Positions 32,290 to 43,460 of a stretch of 64,000 nt of DNA are shown piece after piece. Position 1 is the stretch's first letter, and each line of letters begins with the position of its first letter. The translations under genes and the position numbers were made by a program. This stretch comes from Diadophis punctatus similis. Lineage: Eukaryota; Chordata; Lepidosauria; Squamata; Dipsadidae. The notes beneath the pieces are model-generated. The model saw only the letters and a program-made list of their open reading frames with translations, made no database searches and was not told the DNA's origin. The stretch is taken from assembly GCA_023053685.1 (NCBI GenBank), contig JALIGW010000004.1:80298361-80362360 (forward strand). The letters are read 5' to 3'.

Positions 32290-33315
32290 GATAAGAGAAA
32301 TTCTTCCTCCCTCCCTTCCCTCCTTCTCTCCTCCCTCCCTCTTCAATCCTTTCCTGCCTCCTTCATTCCTCTCTCTCCTTCCTTCTTTCCTTATCATTCT
32401 GTTACTTTCCTTCTTCTCTATCATTCTATTATCTCCCTCCCTCCCTGTCTTCCTTCTCTCCTCCCTCCCTCTTCATTCCTTCCCTGACTCCTTCCCTCCT
32501 TCTCTCTCTCCTTCCTTCCAACTTTCCATCTATCCATCCTTCTTTCCTTATCATTCCATTATCTTTCTTCCTTCCTCCCTGTCTTCCCTTCTTCTCTCCT
32601 GTCTCCCTCCTTATTCCTTCCCTTCCTTCCTTCCTTCTTTCCTTCCTTGTCATTCTTTTATTTTCCTTCTTTCCTTCTTTCCTTCCTTCCTTCCATCCTT
32701 TTCTCCTTCCTCCCTCCCTCCCTTCCTTCCTTGTCATTCTTTTATTTTCCTTCCTTCCTTCTTTCCTTCCTTCCTTCCATCCTTTTCTCCTTCCTCCCTC
32801 CCTCCCTTCCTTCCTTGTCATTCTTTTATTTTCCTTCCTTCCTTCTTTCCTTCCTTCCTTCCATCCTTTTCTCCTTCCTCCCTCCCTCCCTTCCTTCCTT
32901 GTCATTCTTTTATTTTCCTTCCTTTTTTCCTTCCTTCCTTCCTTCCATCCTTATTTCTTTTCTTCCTGCATTCCTTCCTTCCTTCCTTGTCTATCTTTTA
33001 TTTTCCTTCCTTCCTTCTTCCTTGTCATTCTTTTATCTTCCTTCCTTCTTTTCTCCCTCCCTCCCTCCCTCCCTCCATGTTATTCTATTACTTTCCTCCC
33101 TCCTTCCTTCCTTCCTTCCTTCCTTGTCAATTTTTTATTTTCCTTCCTTTCTTCCTTCTTCCTTGTCATTCTTTTATCTTCCTTCCTTCCTTCCTTCCTT
33201 CCTTCCTTCCTTCCTTCCTTCCTTCCTTCCTTCCTTCCTTCCTTCCTTCCTTCGTCCCTCCCTCCCTCCCTCCCTCGATGTTATTCTATTACTTTCCTCC
33301 CTCCTTCCTTCCGTC
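32290..33315. repeat. CT-rich array with an 84-bp repeat unit
   Basis: A TTCC/CTCC array. Four units of 84 bp, landmark TTGTCATTCTTTTATTTTCC, start near 32648, 32732, 32816 and 32900. The left end shares CCCTCTTCAATCCTTTCCTG with the array at 18896. The 437-codon frame is low complexity. Confidence 0.93.
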
Positions 33316-33696
33316 GTCATCCAGCTCTCCATCTGGAAACACTTCCAGGGCAGCAAAGCTGAGAAATAAGACAGTTCCTATTTGCAAGTTGATAGACATT
33401 CCAGTGCAACAGGGGAATAGGGAGGGAGGGGAAAGGAAGACAACAGATGTTGTCTACTTGAATCTTGAAAGATGCAATAAGTCAGGCACGAAGGCAGAGA
33501 GGCCGTTCTTGATAGCCTGAATGGTAGCAAATGTTGGAGGGGAGAGAAGAGTTCCATCAACTCTAAGTAAGACGGAGAAGGATCTCACCGCTGCTTCCTC
33601 TTTTGCTGCACATCGGCTCCGCTACTTGTTCAGATTGGCAAAATAGACTTTGCGGTTCTTTTGTAAGCCAGGATGTCTAACTTATTCTACTGGTTG

Positions 33697-33924
<228 letters not shown>

Positions 33925-34352
33925 GAGACAGAGACAGAGACACAGACAGAGACACAGACAGAGAGACACAGACAGAGAGAAAGACAGACAGACAGACAGA
34001 GACAAACAGAGAGAGAAAGAGAGAGAGAGAATGAGAGAGAAAAAGAGAGACCAGACAGACAGAGACAGACAGACAGAGAAAGAGAGAGAGAGAATGAGAG
34101 AGAGAAAAAGAGAGACCAGACAGACAGAGACAGACAGACAGAGAAAGAGAGAGAGAGAATGAGAGAGAGAAAAAGAGAGACCAGACAGACAGAGACAGAC
34201 AGACAGAGAAAGAGAGAGAGAGAATGAGAGAGAGAGAAAGAGAGACCAGACAGACAGAGACAGACAGAGAGAGAAAGAGAGAGAGAGAAAGAGAGACCAG
34301 ACAGACAGACAGACAGAGAGAGAAAGACAGAGAGAGAATGAGAGAGAGAGAC
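33925..34352. repeat. GACA/GAGA array with a 65-bp unit
   Basis: GACAGA and GAGA units in which GAGAGACCAGACAGACAGAG recurs at about 34046, 34111, 34176 and 34241. The spacing is a regular 65 bp, with a shorter last unit. Confidence 0.93.
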
Positions 34353-34783
34353 AGGGGTGGGAAAATCAATTCCTTGTATAAATTTTCCGCAAAAGGGATC
34401 CATCCAAAGCACACCGTTTAATCTTTCCTTGCTATTCCACTTGGTGTTTCTGTCACTTAGCGATGACAGATACGTTGGTGTGTGCCCGAAATGACAGGGT
34501 ATGTTTTGAAAAAGAGACATTTTGGAGGCCTAATTAGGAGGTCTGGCATTAACTTCGGCACCACGAGAGAAAATGATGGAGCTGTCAGGGTGGAAAGAAG
34601 AGGCGCAGAATAGTTAAAGAGATAATCTTCTGGGACTGAAGGACAAAAATTGTCCCTGGCTTTCTTGCTGTGATCCTTCACCGTTTCTGAATGATCCTTT
34701 GGCTTTTAATTCTTGCAGTGGAAGCAGTTCTTGGAAACCCATTCGGAATGAATTGGCATCTGCTCTTTAGCTTTGCAGCAAGC

Positions 34784-34990
34784 CAGAGGTGGGGATTCAG
34801 CCGGTTCAGCCCAGTTCGGCCGAACCGGTTGTTAACTTTGTGTGCAGTTCGGCGAACTGGCTGATCCCACCACGGGCCCTGGCCCCTCCCATCCCAGGCA
34901 CTCCCCACTTCGGCCGGCCTCTCCTGAGGCCATTTTGGCATCTCGGCGCTCCTCCAGGCTTGGTTTGAAGAGACCGGGCCGCTCCCACGG
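34784..34990. mobile_element. hAT element fragment, GC-rich family
   Basis: CAGAGGTGGGGATTCAGCCG left end with GGCCGAACCGGTTG and CAGTTCGGCGAACTGG inside. No right terminus or target duplication can be found. Confidence 0.6.
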
Positions 34991-35073
34991 CCGCCAATTT
35001 AATGACCCATTCAGGCAGTTTCCGATGAAGTCAGGAGAAAATTATTCTTCTGAAGCACACTTTGCCTGAACTA

Positions 35074-35478
35074 CAGATAGTTCCCGACTTACAACAGTTC
35101 ATTTAGTGGCCGTTCAAAGTTACAACGGCACCGAAAAAAAGAGACCGATGACCATTTTTCACACTTATGACCGTTGCAGCAGCCCCACGGTCACATGATC
35201 AAAATCCGGCCTCTTGCCAACTGACTCGGATTTATGACGGTTGCAGTGTCCCGGAGGGGGGGGTCACGTGATCCCCTTTTGCGACCTTCTGATGAAGCAA
35301 AGTCAACGGGGAAGCCAGATTCACTTAACAACCAGGTTAACAACTGGACAATTGCAGTGATTCACTTAACAACTCTGGCAAGAAGGGTCGTAAAATGAGG
35401 CGAAGCTCACTTAACGACTGTCTCGCTTAGCAACAGAAATGTTGGGCTCAATTGTGGTCGTAATTCGAGAATTACCTG
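35074..35478. mobile_element. Tigger-like element, near full length
   Basis: TA|CAGATAGTTCCCGACTTAC on the left and GAGAATTACCTG|TA on the right. All internal blocks are present (AGTGGCCGTTCAAAG, TCACATGATC, CCCTTTTGCGACCTTCTGAT, CACTTAACAACT). Confidence 0.85.
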
Positions 35479-36550
35479 TATATTATCTAAAGACTGAAAT
35501 ATTTTCTCCTGTTCTGTAGCTGTAATGGAAATAGGTCACCCGAAGGACATATTGATCTTCCCCAAATGAAAAAGATCTTGTCAGCAAATCTTCTAAAGAG
35601 AAGCAAATAGGAATCACTTGACGGTCAAGGGAGCTGCTTGATCTGCTATAGCCAGAACTCAAATGCTGGTCCTTCCAGAGTTTCAAACAGTTTAAGAAAT
35701 GGGGGAAAGGAAAATGTTTTTTTTTCCTTATCATTTATTTGGTGAGGTTAAAACTAAAGCTGCGAAACTAATCAAATACCACAGAGTACAGCACAAAACA
35801 TCTTGGACTATTTGGTGACTCCCATTATTCAATTAACAATTAAATTGATGTTCGTCCATCGTGTTCGAAGAGGACCTTGACATCTATAATTGGGGGGGGG
35901 GGGGAATGTCAAGACTTGCGCGTGAATTGGATTAAAATGAGGGAGAGGTGCGCATAGTCAGCCTCACTCGTTCTTCCCAGATTCCATCTTGCTCCAAATA
36001 GCAGGACAAGAGTCGAGACAGTTGGAGATGGGCTGGGCGCAGTGGTTGACCAGGGCATCTTTCGTGTCTTGCCGTGCTCTTAGCGTACCACCTCGCTTGC
36101 AGAGACCGCCTTCATGACCGTTGTCCTATTCTAGTAGGTTTCATCCGCTCAGTCCGCCAGAATCTGTCTTCACATGCTCGGGATAGACAAGTCCCAATCT
36201 CACCGAAGGTCGATGACCCAACGGCTACTCTCAACCTGGTTTGGCTAGCCTGTCGAAGCTGTTGCCTGGGGTGTGGCTGCTGCGCATGCTACAGTTGCTA
36301 GGAGCCACAGGTGAGAGCTGAGTGACAGGTGGGGACCAAAGGTGAACGAGCTGCCCTAAAAGCTGCCCTAAAATGAGCTGCCGTAAAAGGACACGACATG
36401 CCCCTACACCAGAGGTGCTACCCTCCCTGAGCACCCCATATACCCCAACAATTAAATTAAAGAACAATTAAAACTCGGACTACACATTTTCTGAACAGTT
36501 TTTATCCCAGAGCTATAATTGCACTTAACAATGAACTAAAGGGCCACCAT

Positions 36551-37220
36551 CAGTGGTGGGTTCCTACCAGTGCAGTCCACTCTATAGCACCGGTAGCGAC
36601 CCGCTGATGATGTCACAGTACCGGTGCGGTCGTTTGCCGGTGCCTGGGCGCTGCCATTTTTTTTTAAAAAAATTTTTTTTTTAAATTCTTCTGCGCATGC
36701 CCAGAAACCTGACAATTAAGTCTTTCCCTGTCCCTTCGCTTGAAAATAATAAGAAGCTCGCATTTGACACTTTTCCTTCGCTTTTGCCTAAAGCTTCCCA
36801 AAGTGGGCGTTTTCCGAAAGCTTAACCTTATACTGTTAATTTTATACAGTTTTATACTGTTATTCTTTAGACGAAAACATTGAGGACTGTTAAAAGATAC
36901 TGTTCTTTTAACAGTCCTCAATATTTTCGTCTAAGGAATCCATGACTGAAATCAAAAATGCTGTATGAGACTTGCTTGTCTTTTAACTATAGCATTTTCT
37001 GCATATAAAGGTTGCTGTGTTGCCATGGTGTAACACGCACTTTGTATGCAAAGCTTTTCATGTAAGGTATAAAATAGCAAAAATAGTAGTAACATCTCTC
37101 TGAAATAACTAATATATGACCAGCAAGCCACGCCCACCTGGTCACATGGCTGGCAAGCCACACCCACAAAATAAGCCACACCCACAGAGTGGTAGCAAAA
37201 AAATTAGGAACCCGCCCCTC
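36551..37220. mobile_element. hAT element with perfect target duplication, long copy
   Basis: CAGTGGTGGGTTCCTACCAG to AGGAACCCGCCCCTC, with GCCACCAT on both flanks (36543-36550, 37221-37228). At 670 bp it is one of the longer members of the family and carries an internal hairpin at 36862. Confidence 0.92.
36862..36936. repeat. Long perfect-arm hairpin
   Basis: Arms of about 33 nt (TTAGACGAAAACATTGAGGA and CTGTTAAAAG; inverse CTTTTAACAGTCCTC and AATATTTTCGTCTAA) enclose a loop of about six bases, with one mismatch. This could be a precursor-type hairpin or a small nested element. Confidence 0.85.
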
Positions 37221-37383
37221 GCCACCATCAGTGAGCTGTTGGACAGTATTACTTGGTCTGTTGTGTGGATGTTTGGGTGGTTCAGGGTGGGGAATTTGTG
37301 TGTGTTTTGGGGATTGTTATGTGTGTTGGGCCTGGTCTTTGGGCGTCATGTGAATTTCGTTGTATGGGTATACTGTGTATATA

Positions 37384-38340
37384 TCGTATTTTTTGGAGTA
37401 TAACCTTTTTACCCCCAAAAAGAGGGTGAAAACTTGGGTGCGTCTTATATACCGAATGTAGCCCCAGCCAGCCAGCCACCCCCACCCTTTGGCCTCTGTC
37501 TTCCAGCAATTTACCTGTTTGCAGCAAAGAGGGAAGAGCCTATAAAGCCAAGTAAGTCACTAGCACTTCCCGATCTACAGCTGATTTGCCACGTGGGAAA
37601 ATGAAAGTGAAACTGAAACTGCAAAGGCAAATAGCTGGGAGAGACACACAGATTTTTTTTTTTGCTGAACTGGATGGAAGGGGGTAAGTGAATAACTATA
37701 AATGTCTGTAGAATGTTCAAATTATTAGACTTATTTTTTAGCCAGGGGCAATTTTAAGACTTGTGGACTTCAACTCCCAGAATTCCACAGCCAGCTTTGT
37801 TAGCTTTGCTAGCTGTGGAATTCTGGGAGTTGAAGTCCACAAGTCTTAAAGTTGCCAAGGTTGGAGATCCCTGTAAATCTAGACAACTTAACAAAATATA
37901 GAAGCTTTTTAAAATAAATGCTTGCTCTGAAGAGGCCCAATGCTATTGTATCTTCTTTTAAATAATAGAGAATAATGTAAACTTCCAGAAATTTTAATTA
38001 ATTTTAACAGCTCTGTACAAGTATAGTCTGAAATGTAACAGTGTCCTGTTTAGTATTAGAGTTTAGTTACCTTGGAGTAGATCTATTTAAATAATTGGGA
38101 GCAGTTAGTGTGACTACATTTAAGAAAACTTTCTGGCATAATGTACATTTCTCCAATTCTTTGCTATTTCTATGGGTCAGGCACACATGCACAGAAATAC
38201 ACAGCAAACAGTGTATATCATCTGTGCTGTTTGCTGTTTGGCAAATTGCTTGGAGGTAGAGGCCTTTTTTCCTTGTTTTCCTCCCCCAAAACTAAGGTGC
38301 GTCTTATACTTCAGTGCGTCTTATACTCCAAAAAATATGG
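37384..38340. mobile_element. TA-flanked inverted-repeat element, long form 2
   Basis: CGTATTTTTTGGAGTATAAC left and CTCCAAAAAATATGG right beside TA. It shares its interior with the copy at 13266 (AAGAGGCCCAATGCTATTGT, GTTTGGCAAATTGCT) and is interrupted by a short hAT element at 37743. Confidence 0.8.
37743..37873. mobile_element. Short palindromic hAT element nested in a TA-flanked element
   Basis: AGACTTGTGGACTTCAACTC with CCAGAATTCC and the inverse GGAATTCTGGGAGTTGAAGT, ending GGTTGGAGATCCCTG. It is missing from the sister copy at 13266, and the family is the same as at 23899. Confidence 0.82.
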
Positions 38341-38880
38341 TACGTACAATGACAATAATAAAGTAATAATAATTATTATTCTACGTCAAGCAGTCCAAAA
38401 AAAAAGCCAAATATTTAAGATTTAATAGAGCTGTGACTCCACACACACATCTATTCAGTTCTGAAGAGTTCGCAATAACTGTCATATTTTCCAAGTACAG
38501 CATCAAGCAAATATCGGAGCAAGATACTTATTTTTTAGGGTAAAGACAACTGAACAGAGTTTCCTGGGAAACTGAATTGTCTGCAACCGTATACTTGTTT
38601 TCTGCATTTCATTTTTAAAAACAGTGTTTGTTTTACTGTTGGAAAAATACATATGTTCAATGATGTTTACCATATGATCTAATATTATTTAAAAAGGGAT
38701 TGAAAAACATTTATTCATAAGACACCAAACAATGGGGCTCTAGCCAAGCAGGACATATGTATATTAAATCTACAACAAATGGTGTAAAGCTATGTTAATA
38801 TTTTTTTATATTTCAATCCAAAATCTAGACTCTTGAATTGGATTGCAAGCAGCATACATGTGGCAACCTGTTTTTCTTAA

Positions 38881-39115
38881 GTATTCTCTAAAATGTTTGG
38901 TACATCCCAAATAAATGCTTTCCAAGCTCGGCTGTTTTCTAGCAGACGTTTCATCACCCAGCTAGGTAATATCATCAGTGCTGGTAAGCAGTGGGGTTTG
39001 TTCTCAATTTGTATTCTGTCAGGGTTGGTGGTATTGATGATTGTTTGGTTGGGCTTCTTACTGTTAGAAACAGGCAGAAGGCTAGCAGAATACATCCATA
39101 AGGCCAATTAGAGTC
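38881..39115 (-). mobile_element. PLE terminal region, minus orientation
   Basis: Minus strand: AC-rich sequence with CCAACCAAACAATCATCAAT, then the ribozyme-like segment CTGATGATATTACCTAG and GGGTGATGAAACGTCTGC, then AACAGCCGAGCTTGGAAAGC. Beside it, on the other strand, is the coding end of PLE copy C. Confidence 0.65.
38945..38982 (-). ncRNA. PLE hammerhead-like motif
   Basis: Minus strand: CUGAUGA (38978-38972), an imperfect stem II closing on UAGCUG, GAAA (38952-38949), then CGUC. Upstream AGCA can pair with UGCU after CGUC as stem I. Stem III is minimal (AC/GU with no loop), so activity would need a dimer. Hammerheads are known in PLE terminal repeats. Confidence 0.5.
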
Positions 39116-39200
39116 AGAAGACGATGAAAACTCTTTAATTTCATAACATATGGACAGACATTACCATAGTTTCAACTGGAAAACTGTGATTATCTTAGAT

Positions 39201-39759
39201 CAGTGGTTCCCAACCTTTTTTTGGCCATGCTCCACCTAAGCATCTCTAAAATCCTGATGCCCCCCAACCTGTGACATATAATTCTTACTATTCAAAAAGT
39301 GAACTCCTACTCACACGGAGGAAGCCTAAAAGGCCATTAACTTTGTCACGTAGTGAATATTGTCAGTTGTATGTCTATGCAGGGTGATGCACCCCTATCC
39401 TAATATTATGGTACATTCCAATATAAGCAGAACACGTCATATGATGAGTGCGCATGTGTGCATTCCTAAACCACCATTAATTCTCTTCTGCCTTAGCTGT
39501 TGACCTGAACGGTCGTGTTTTCTTAGCAAAGATGTAATTATTCAGGATTTATTGTTTTTGTACTGAAATAAATATTTTCTATTAGACTTTTAATCTCGGC
39601 TTTATTTCTAACTGTCTGAATTCCAAGAAAAGATCTAAATCGCCTCTATGAGATCTTATTCTCATTTCAACAAACTTGGTTTAAACAAGGTTCCAATTGC
39701 CCCCATTAAAAATCAAATCCCCCCCCCGTGGGGCGTGGGCCCCACGTTGGGAGCCACTG
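39201..39759. mobile_element. hAT element inserted in PLE remnant C (first)
   Basis: CAGTGGTTCCCAACCTTTTT and GTTGGGAGCCACTG termini, flanked by TCTTAGAT (39193-39200, 39760-39767). Removing it restores the PLE reading frame through Leu-Asp. Confidence 0.93.
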
Positions 39760-39862
39760 TCTTAGATCAAGCTAAATCCACAAATGCTAGATAATTCCTA
39801 GAAGCTTGGCATTCTGAAAAATTGGCCAACCATACAAACATAGACATCAACAATATCTATAT

Positions 39863-40123
39863 CAGGGGTGCGTTCTAACTTACCTTGCTGCCGGTTCGTT
39901 TCCTCCCGTGCCGCGTGGGTGCGCGCGCACACATGCACAGTGCCAAAAACCCAGCTTCTGTGCATGTGTAGTAGCAAAAACAAGATGGCAGCACCTATGC
40001 CGCCGCCGAGAGAGCTGGTTTGGGGGCGTGGCCATACGGCCATCGCAGCCGGTTTGGCGAGCGAGGGAAATTCCTGCTAACTGTTCTATAGAAGCAGTCC
40101 AAACCAGCAGGAACCCACCTCTG
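39863..40123. mobile_element. hAT element inserted in PLE remnant C (second)
   Basis: CAGGGGTGCGTTCTAACTTA and GGAACCCACCTCTG, flanked by ATCTATAT (39855-39862, 40124-40131). It belongs to the same subfamily as 23422. Confidence 0.93.
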
Positions 40124-40355
40124 ATCTATATGTTATGCAAAAGAGACAATCAACAAGCCAAAAGGGGAACAAAAAGACCAAAATACCTGCCCACCATTAA
40201 TCAGCACACAGATGAGCATAGATTAACTCCAATTAACATCAGACCAACAATCAAGAAGTAAAAAAATAACCCAGTCAAACAAACTAACAGTAAATAGCCT
40301 ACTAACCAAAGAACCTCCAATATAAACTGAGAGCAAACGCCATTCCTTAATAGCA

Positions 40356-40392
40356 CTGATGACGTTATCTAGTTTGGTAAGGAAATGTCTGC
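40356..40392 (+). ncRNA. PLE hammerhead-like motif
   Basis: CUGAUGA (40356-40362) is followed by an arm CGUUAUC/GGUAAG with one bulge and loop UAGUUU. GAAA (40382-40385) and UGUC then UGC come next; upstream GCA pairs with UGC. Same arrangement as at 38945. Confidence 0.5.
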
Positions 40393-40995
40393 AAGAAAAC
40401 ATCCAAGCTCAGGGTGGCCCAAGGACCCCTCTTTTCAACCCTGAGCTACACATATTCCCCTTTATCAAATAAATTATTTGCCACAATAACTATGGCTACA
40501 ATAATCTCATTTTAAGATTAAAAGAAAATGATTACACCTTGTTTAAAGCAACCCTCCACTGCTTTAGGACATTCAATGTCACTTCTGATCTGAAGTCATC
40601 AAAATAGGTTGCGTTAGCTTCATCCCCTTATAAATATAGATTGTTGGTTTAAGAGCCTTAATTACTTCCTCCCAAATCGCTCACGGTTTTGTACAACTTC
40701 ACAGCAATAACACTGGGATCAAGTCGTCCACATAACAGATAATTAAGCTGAATAAACGGCATACAAACATTCTTAAGATAAGTCAAACTCAATTTTAAGT
40801 TCCACAGACGTTTCTAAGACAGCCTCTCCTACAGTAAGTTGGCCCAAAGTAGTGTTGTGAGAAGACATCATTTACCCCAAGGAAAGTTTTCTTTCCCCAT
40901 TATTTTTCAAATGTGTCGATCTTATTATCTGAATTTTTTAATGGGTAAGAAGATGATCGAAATTCTGCCTATAGCATAGTTCAGTATTTTTCATA

Positions 40996-41390
40996 CAGGT
41001 ACCGTAGTCCTCGACTTATGGCCACAATTGAGCCCAAAATTTCTGTTGCTAAACCAGACAGTTGTTAAGTGAACTTTGTTCCATCTTACGACCTTTCTTG
41101 CCACAGTTGTGAAGCGAATCACTGCAGTTGTTAATAACATGATTGTTAAGTGGAATCTGACTTCCCCATAGATTTTGCTTGACAGAAGATCACAAAAGGG
41201 GATCACATGACCCCAGGACAATAGGACCATCATAAATGTGAGCCGGTTGCCAAGAGCTTGAATTTTTAACATGTGACCCTGCGGATGCGGCAATGGTCGT
41301 AAGTGTGAAAAACGGTCATAAGAACTTTTTCTAGTGATGTAACTTCGAACGGTCACTAAAAGAACTGTTGTAACTGGAGGACTATCTCTG
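40996..41390. mobile_element. Tigger-like element, near full length
   Basis: TA|CAGGTACCGTAGTCCTCG on the left and GAGGACTATCTCTG on the right. The full series of family blocks is present (TTGAGCCCAAAATTTCTGTT, CACATGACCCC, AACGGTCATAAG). Confidence 0.82.
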
Positions 41391-41517
41391 CTTTTGGGTG
41401 TGTTGTATGCTAGTGTTGCTGTTGATCCTGGAATAGACATGGATTTTTCACAGAATTCAATTTTTTTCTTTGCTTTTTTGTTTATTAATATTTATTTGCC
41501 ACCATCTCACCACAAGG

Positions 41518-41616
<99 letters not shown>

Positions 41617-41679
41617 CCTACCTATCATCTATCTATCTATCCATCCATCCATATCTATCTATCTATGTATATCTACCTG

Positions 41680-41757
<78 letters not shown>

Positions 41758-41889
41758 ATCTACCTACCTACCTATCTACCTACCTATTTGTCTAGCTATC
41801 TATCTGTCTATCTATCATTATCATCTATCTATCCATCCATCCATCCTTCTATCTGTCTGTCTATCTATCTATCAATTACTATCCATCCA

Positions 41890-41953
<64 letters not shown>

Positions 41954-42006
41954 ATCTATCTATCATCTACCTACCTACCTGTCTACCTGTTTACCTGCCT
42001 ATTTAT

Positions 42007-42071
<65 letters not shown>

Positions 42072-42180
42072 CATCCATCCATCCATCCATCCATCCATCC
42101 ATCCATCCATCCATCCATCCATCCATCCATCCATATCTGTCTGTCTGTCTGTCTGTCTGCTTGTCTATCTGTCTATCTAT

Positions 42181-42211
<31 letters not shown>

Positions 42212-42214
42212 CCA
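41518..42214. repeat. GATA/TATC (Bkm-type) array with GATG and GACA-like patches
   Basis: About 700 bp of TATC units with ATCC, TACC and TGTC variants in blocks. GATA repeats define the banded krait minor satellite, abundant on snake W chromosomes but also scattered elsewhere. The array ends at the 3' end of a minus-strand LINE. Confidence 0.95.
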
Positions 42215-42330
42215 TTAAACTTCTATGCCATCCATCTCCCCTACAAGGTGACTCTGGGCTGCTTACAAAATTATAAATTATTTTATAATTATAAAAAATA
42301 ATTAAAAGGTTAAAAACTACAGAGATTTAA
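42215..42330 (-). mobile_element. LINE 3' end adjoining the GATA array
   Basis: Minus strand: GTAAGCAGCCCAGAGTCACC and TTGTAGGGGAGATGGATGGC with ATAGAAGTTT then TAATGGATGG. This is the usual LINE/L2-type end, whose tail passes into the tetranucleotide array. Confidence 0.65.
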
Positions 42331-42860
42331 ATATTATTAAAAACTGTATTAAAATCGAACCTATGAGAACTAAGAACTACATTCAGCTTCTATATCTTTT
42401 AAATGGACTCATAACTATTTGCACACAAGATACAAGGGTCATGAATGATACTACAGATATTTAAAACCAGAAAGTATATTATTTAAGCTAATATCCATAT
42501 TTGTAACTCTGCAGTACTATTTATGTTCTATTTATACTATTTATGTTCCTTGTTGTGTTGACCGTGGTTTTAAGGAAGAGCTTAAAGATTTAATGTAAGA
42601 GAAATGAAATCATATGATTTCCTTTACATTCTAAATCAGGTGTCATTAGCGTGTCAGATATCAGAGACAAAATAATCATCGGTAAATAATTCATTAAGAG
42701 TTACAACAATAGCTGGTGTAATTAATACTCATGCATGCTGCTTAAGCATGAAGTGATTAATATACAACTGTGATGTGTATCCAGGCATTAAAGCTAGCTC
42801 TTCTTTATGGGTGAGAGTTTATTTATCAAAATGGCTCCGGTAAATTCAAATTATTTGAAT

Positions 42861-43460
42861 TCTATAAGATTTGCCTCCAGACGTTGTGGGTGCTCCAACA
42901 CTGGAGGTTTTAAAGAAGAGACTGGATAACCATTTGTCTGAAATAATATAGAGTTTGGTGCTTAAGCAAGGGGATGGACATGGCTCAGGGCCAGGTTACC
43001 TTCGGGACCGCATCCTGCCGCATACCTCCCTACGACCGGTTAGGGCCCACAGAGTTGGTCTCCTCCAGGTCCCATCGACCAAGCAATGCCGGCTGGCGGG
43101 GCCGAGGGGGAGGGCCTTCTCTGTGGGAGCTCCCTCCCTTTGGAACCAGCTTCCCCCGGAGATCAGGACTATCCCCACCCTGCTGGCCTTCCATAAAGCA
43201 ATAAAAACCTGGCTCTTCCGGCAGGCGAGATGAAAGTGAGACCAATCAGACTATATATGGGTCTCCCCCCTGGTTATGAATGTTAGATGTTTTTTAATTT
43301 TTGTAGTTTTTAATTGTTATGATTTTATATTGATAAATGGATTTGACATGCTGTGAGCCGCCCAAAGTCCCCCGGGAGTTGGGCGGCATACAAATCTATT
43401 TAAATAAAATAAATAAAATAAATAAATAAGACCTCCAAGGTCCCTTCCATCTCTGTTATT
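42861..43460 (+). mobile_element. CR1 LINE 3' end, interrupted
   Basis: Left part 42861-42974 (TGCCTCCAGACGTTGTGGGT; GACTGGATAACCATTTGTCT) and right part 43426-43460 (AGACCTCCAAGGTCCCTTCC) are one CR1 3' end. An L2-group fragment lies between. Confidence 0.82.
42975..43425 (+). mobile_element. L2-group LINE 3' fragment inserted in CR1
   Basis: The open frame encodes YLRDRILPHTS, then CRLAGPRGRAFSVGAPSLWN, QLPPEIRTIPTLLAFHKAIK and TWLFRQAR, the C-terminus of an L2-type ORF. The 3' UTR ends GGGAGTTGGGCGGCATACAA followed by an (AAAT)n tail. No stop interrupts the last 90 codons, so this copy is less decayed than its neighbours. Confidence 0.82.

Larger units (their letters stand above)
39120..40470 (+). 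mobile_element. Penelope-like element remnant C, split by two hAT insertions
   Basis: Coding pieces at about 39135-39200 and 39768-39862 join in one frame. Together they read FNWKTVI, a conserved-region Asn-Ala-Arg followed by a stop where Glu is expected, then FLEAWHS and NIDINNIY. These match the end of the PLE GIY-YIG protein. The first hAT lies between 39200 and 39768, the second between 39863 and 40131. An AC-rich 3' region and a hammerhead-like terminus follow to about 40470. Confidence 0.72.

Noticed and set aside
32207..33520. A 437-codon frame with a 28-residue repeat
   Set aside because: The repeat is the 84-bp unit of a CT-rich array; no codon-level conservation or domain.
41470..42276. 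A 268-codon frame rich in Tyr-Leu-Ser-Ile
   Set aside because: Translation of the TATC array; a 4-bp unit gives a 12-bp, four-residue period without stops.
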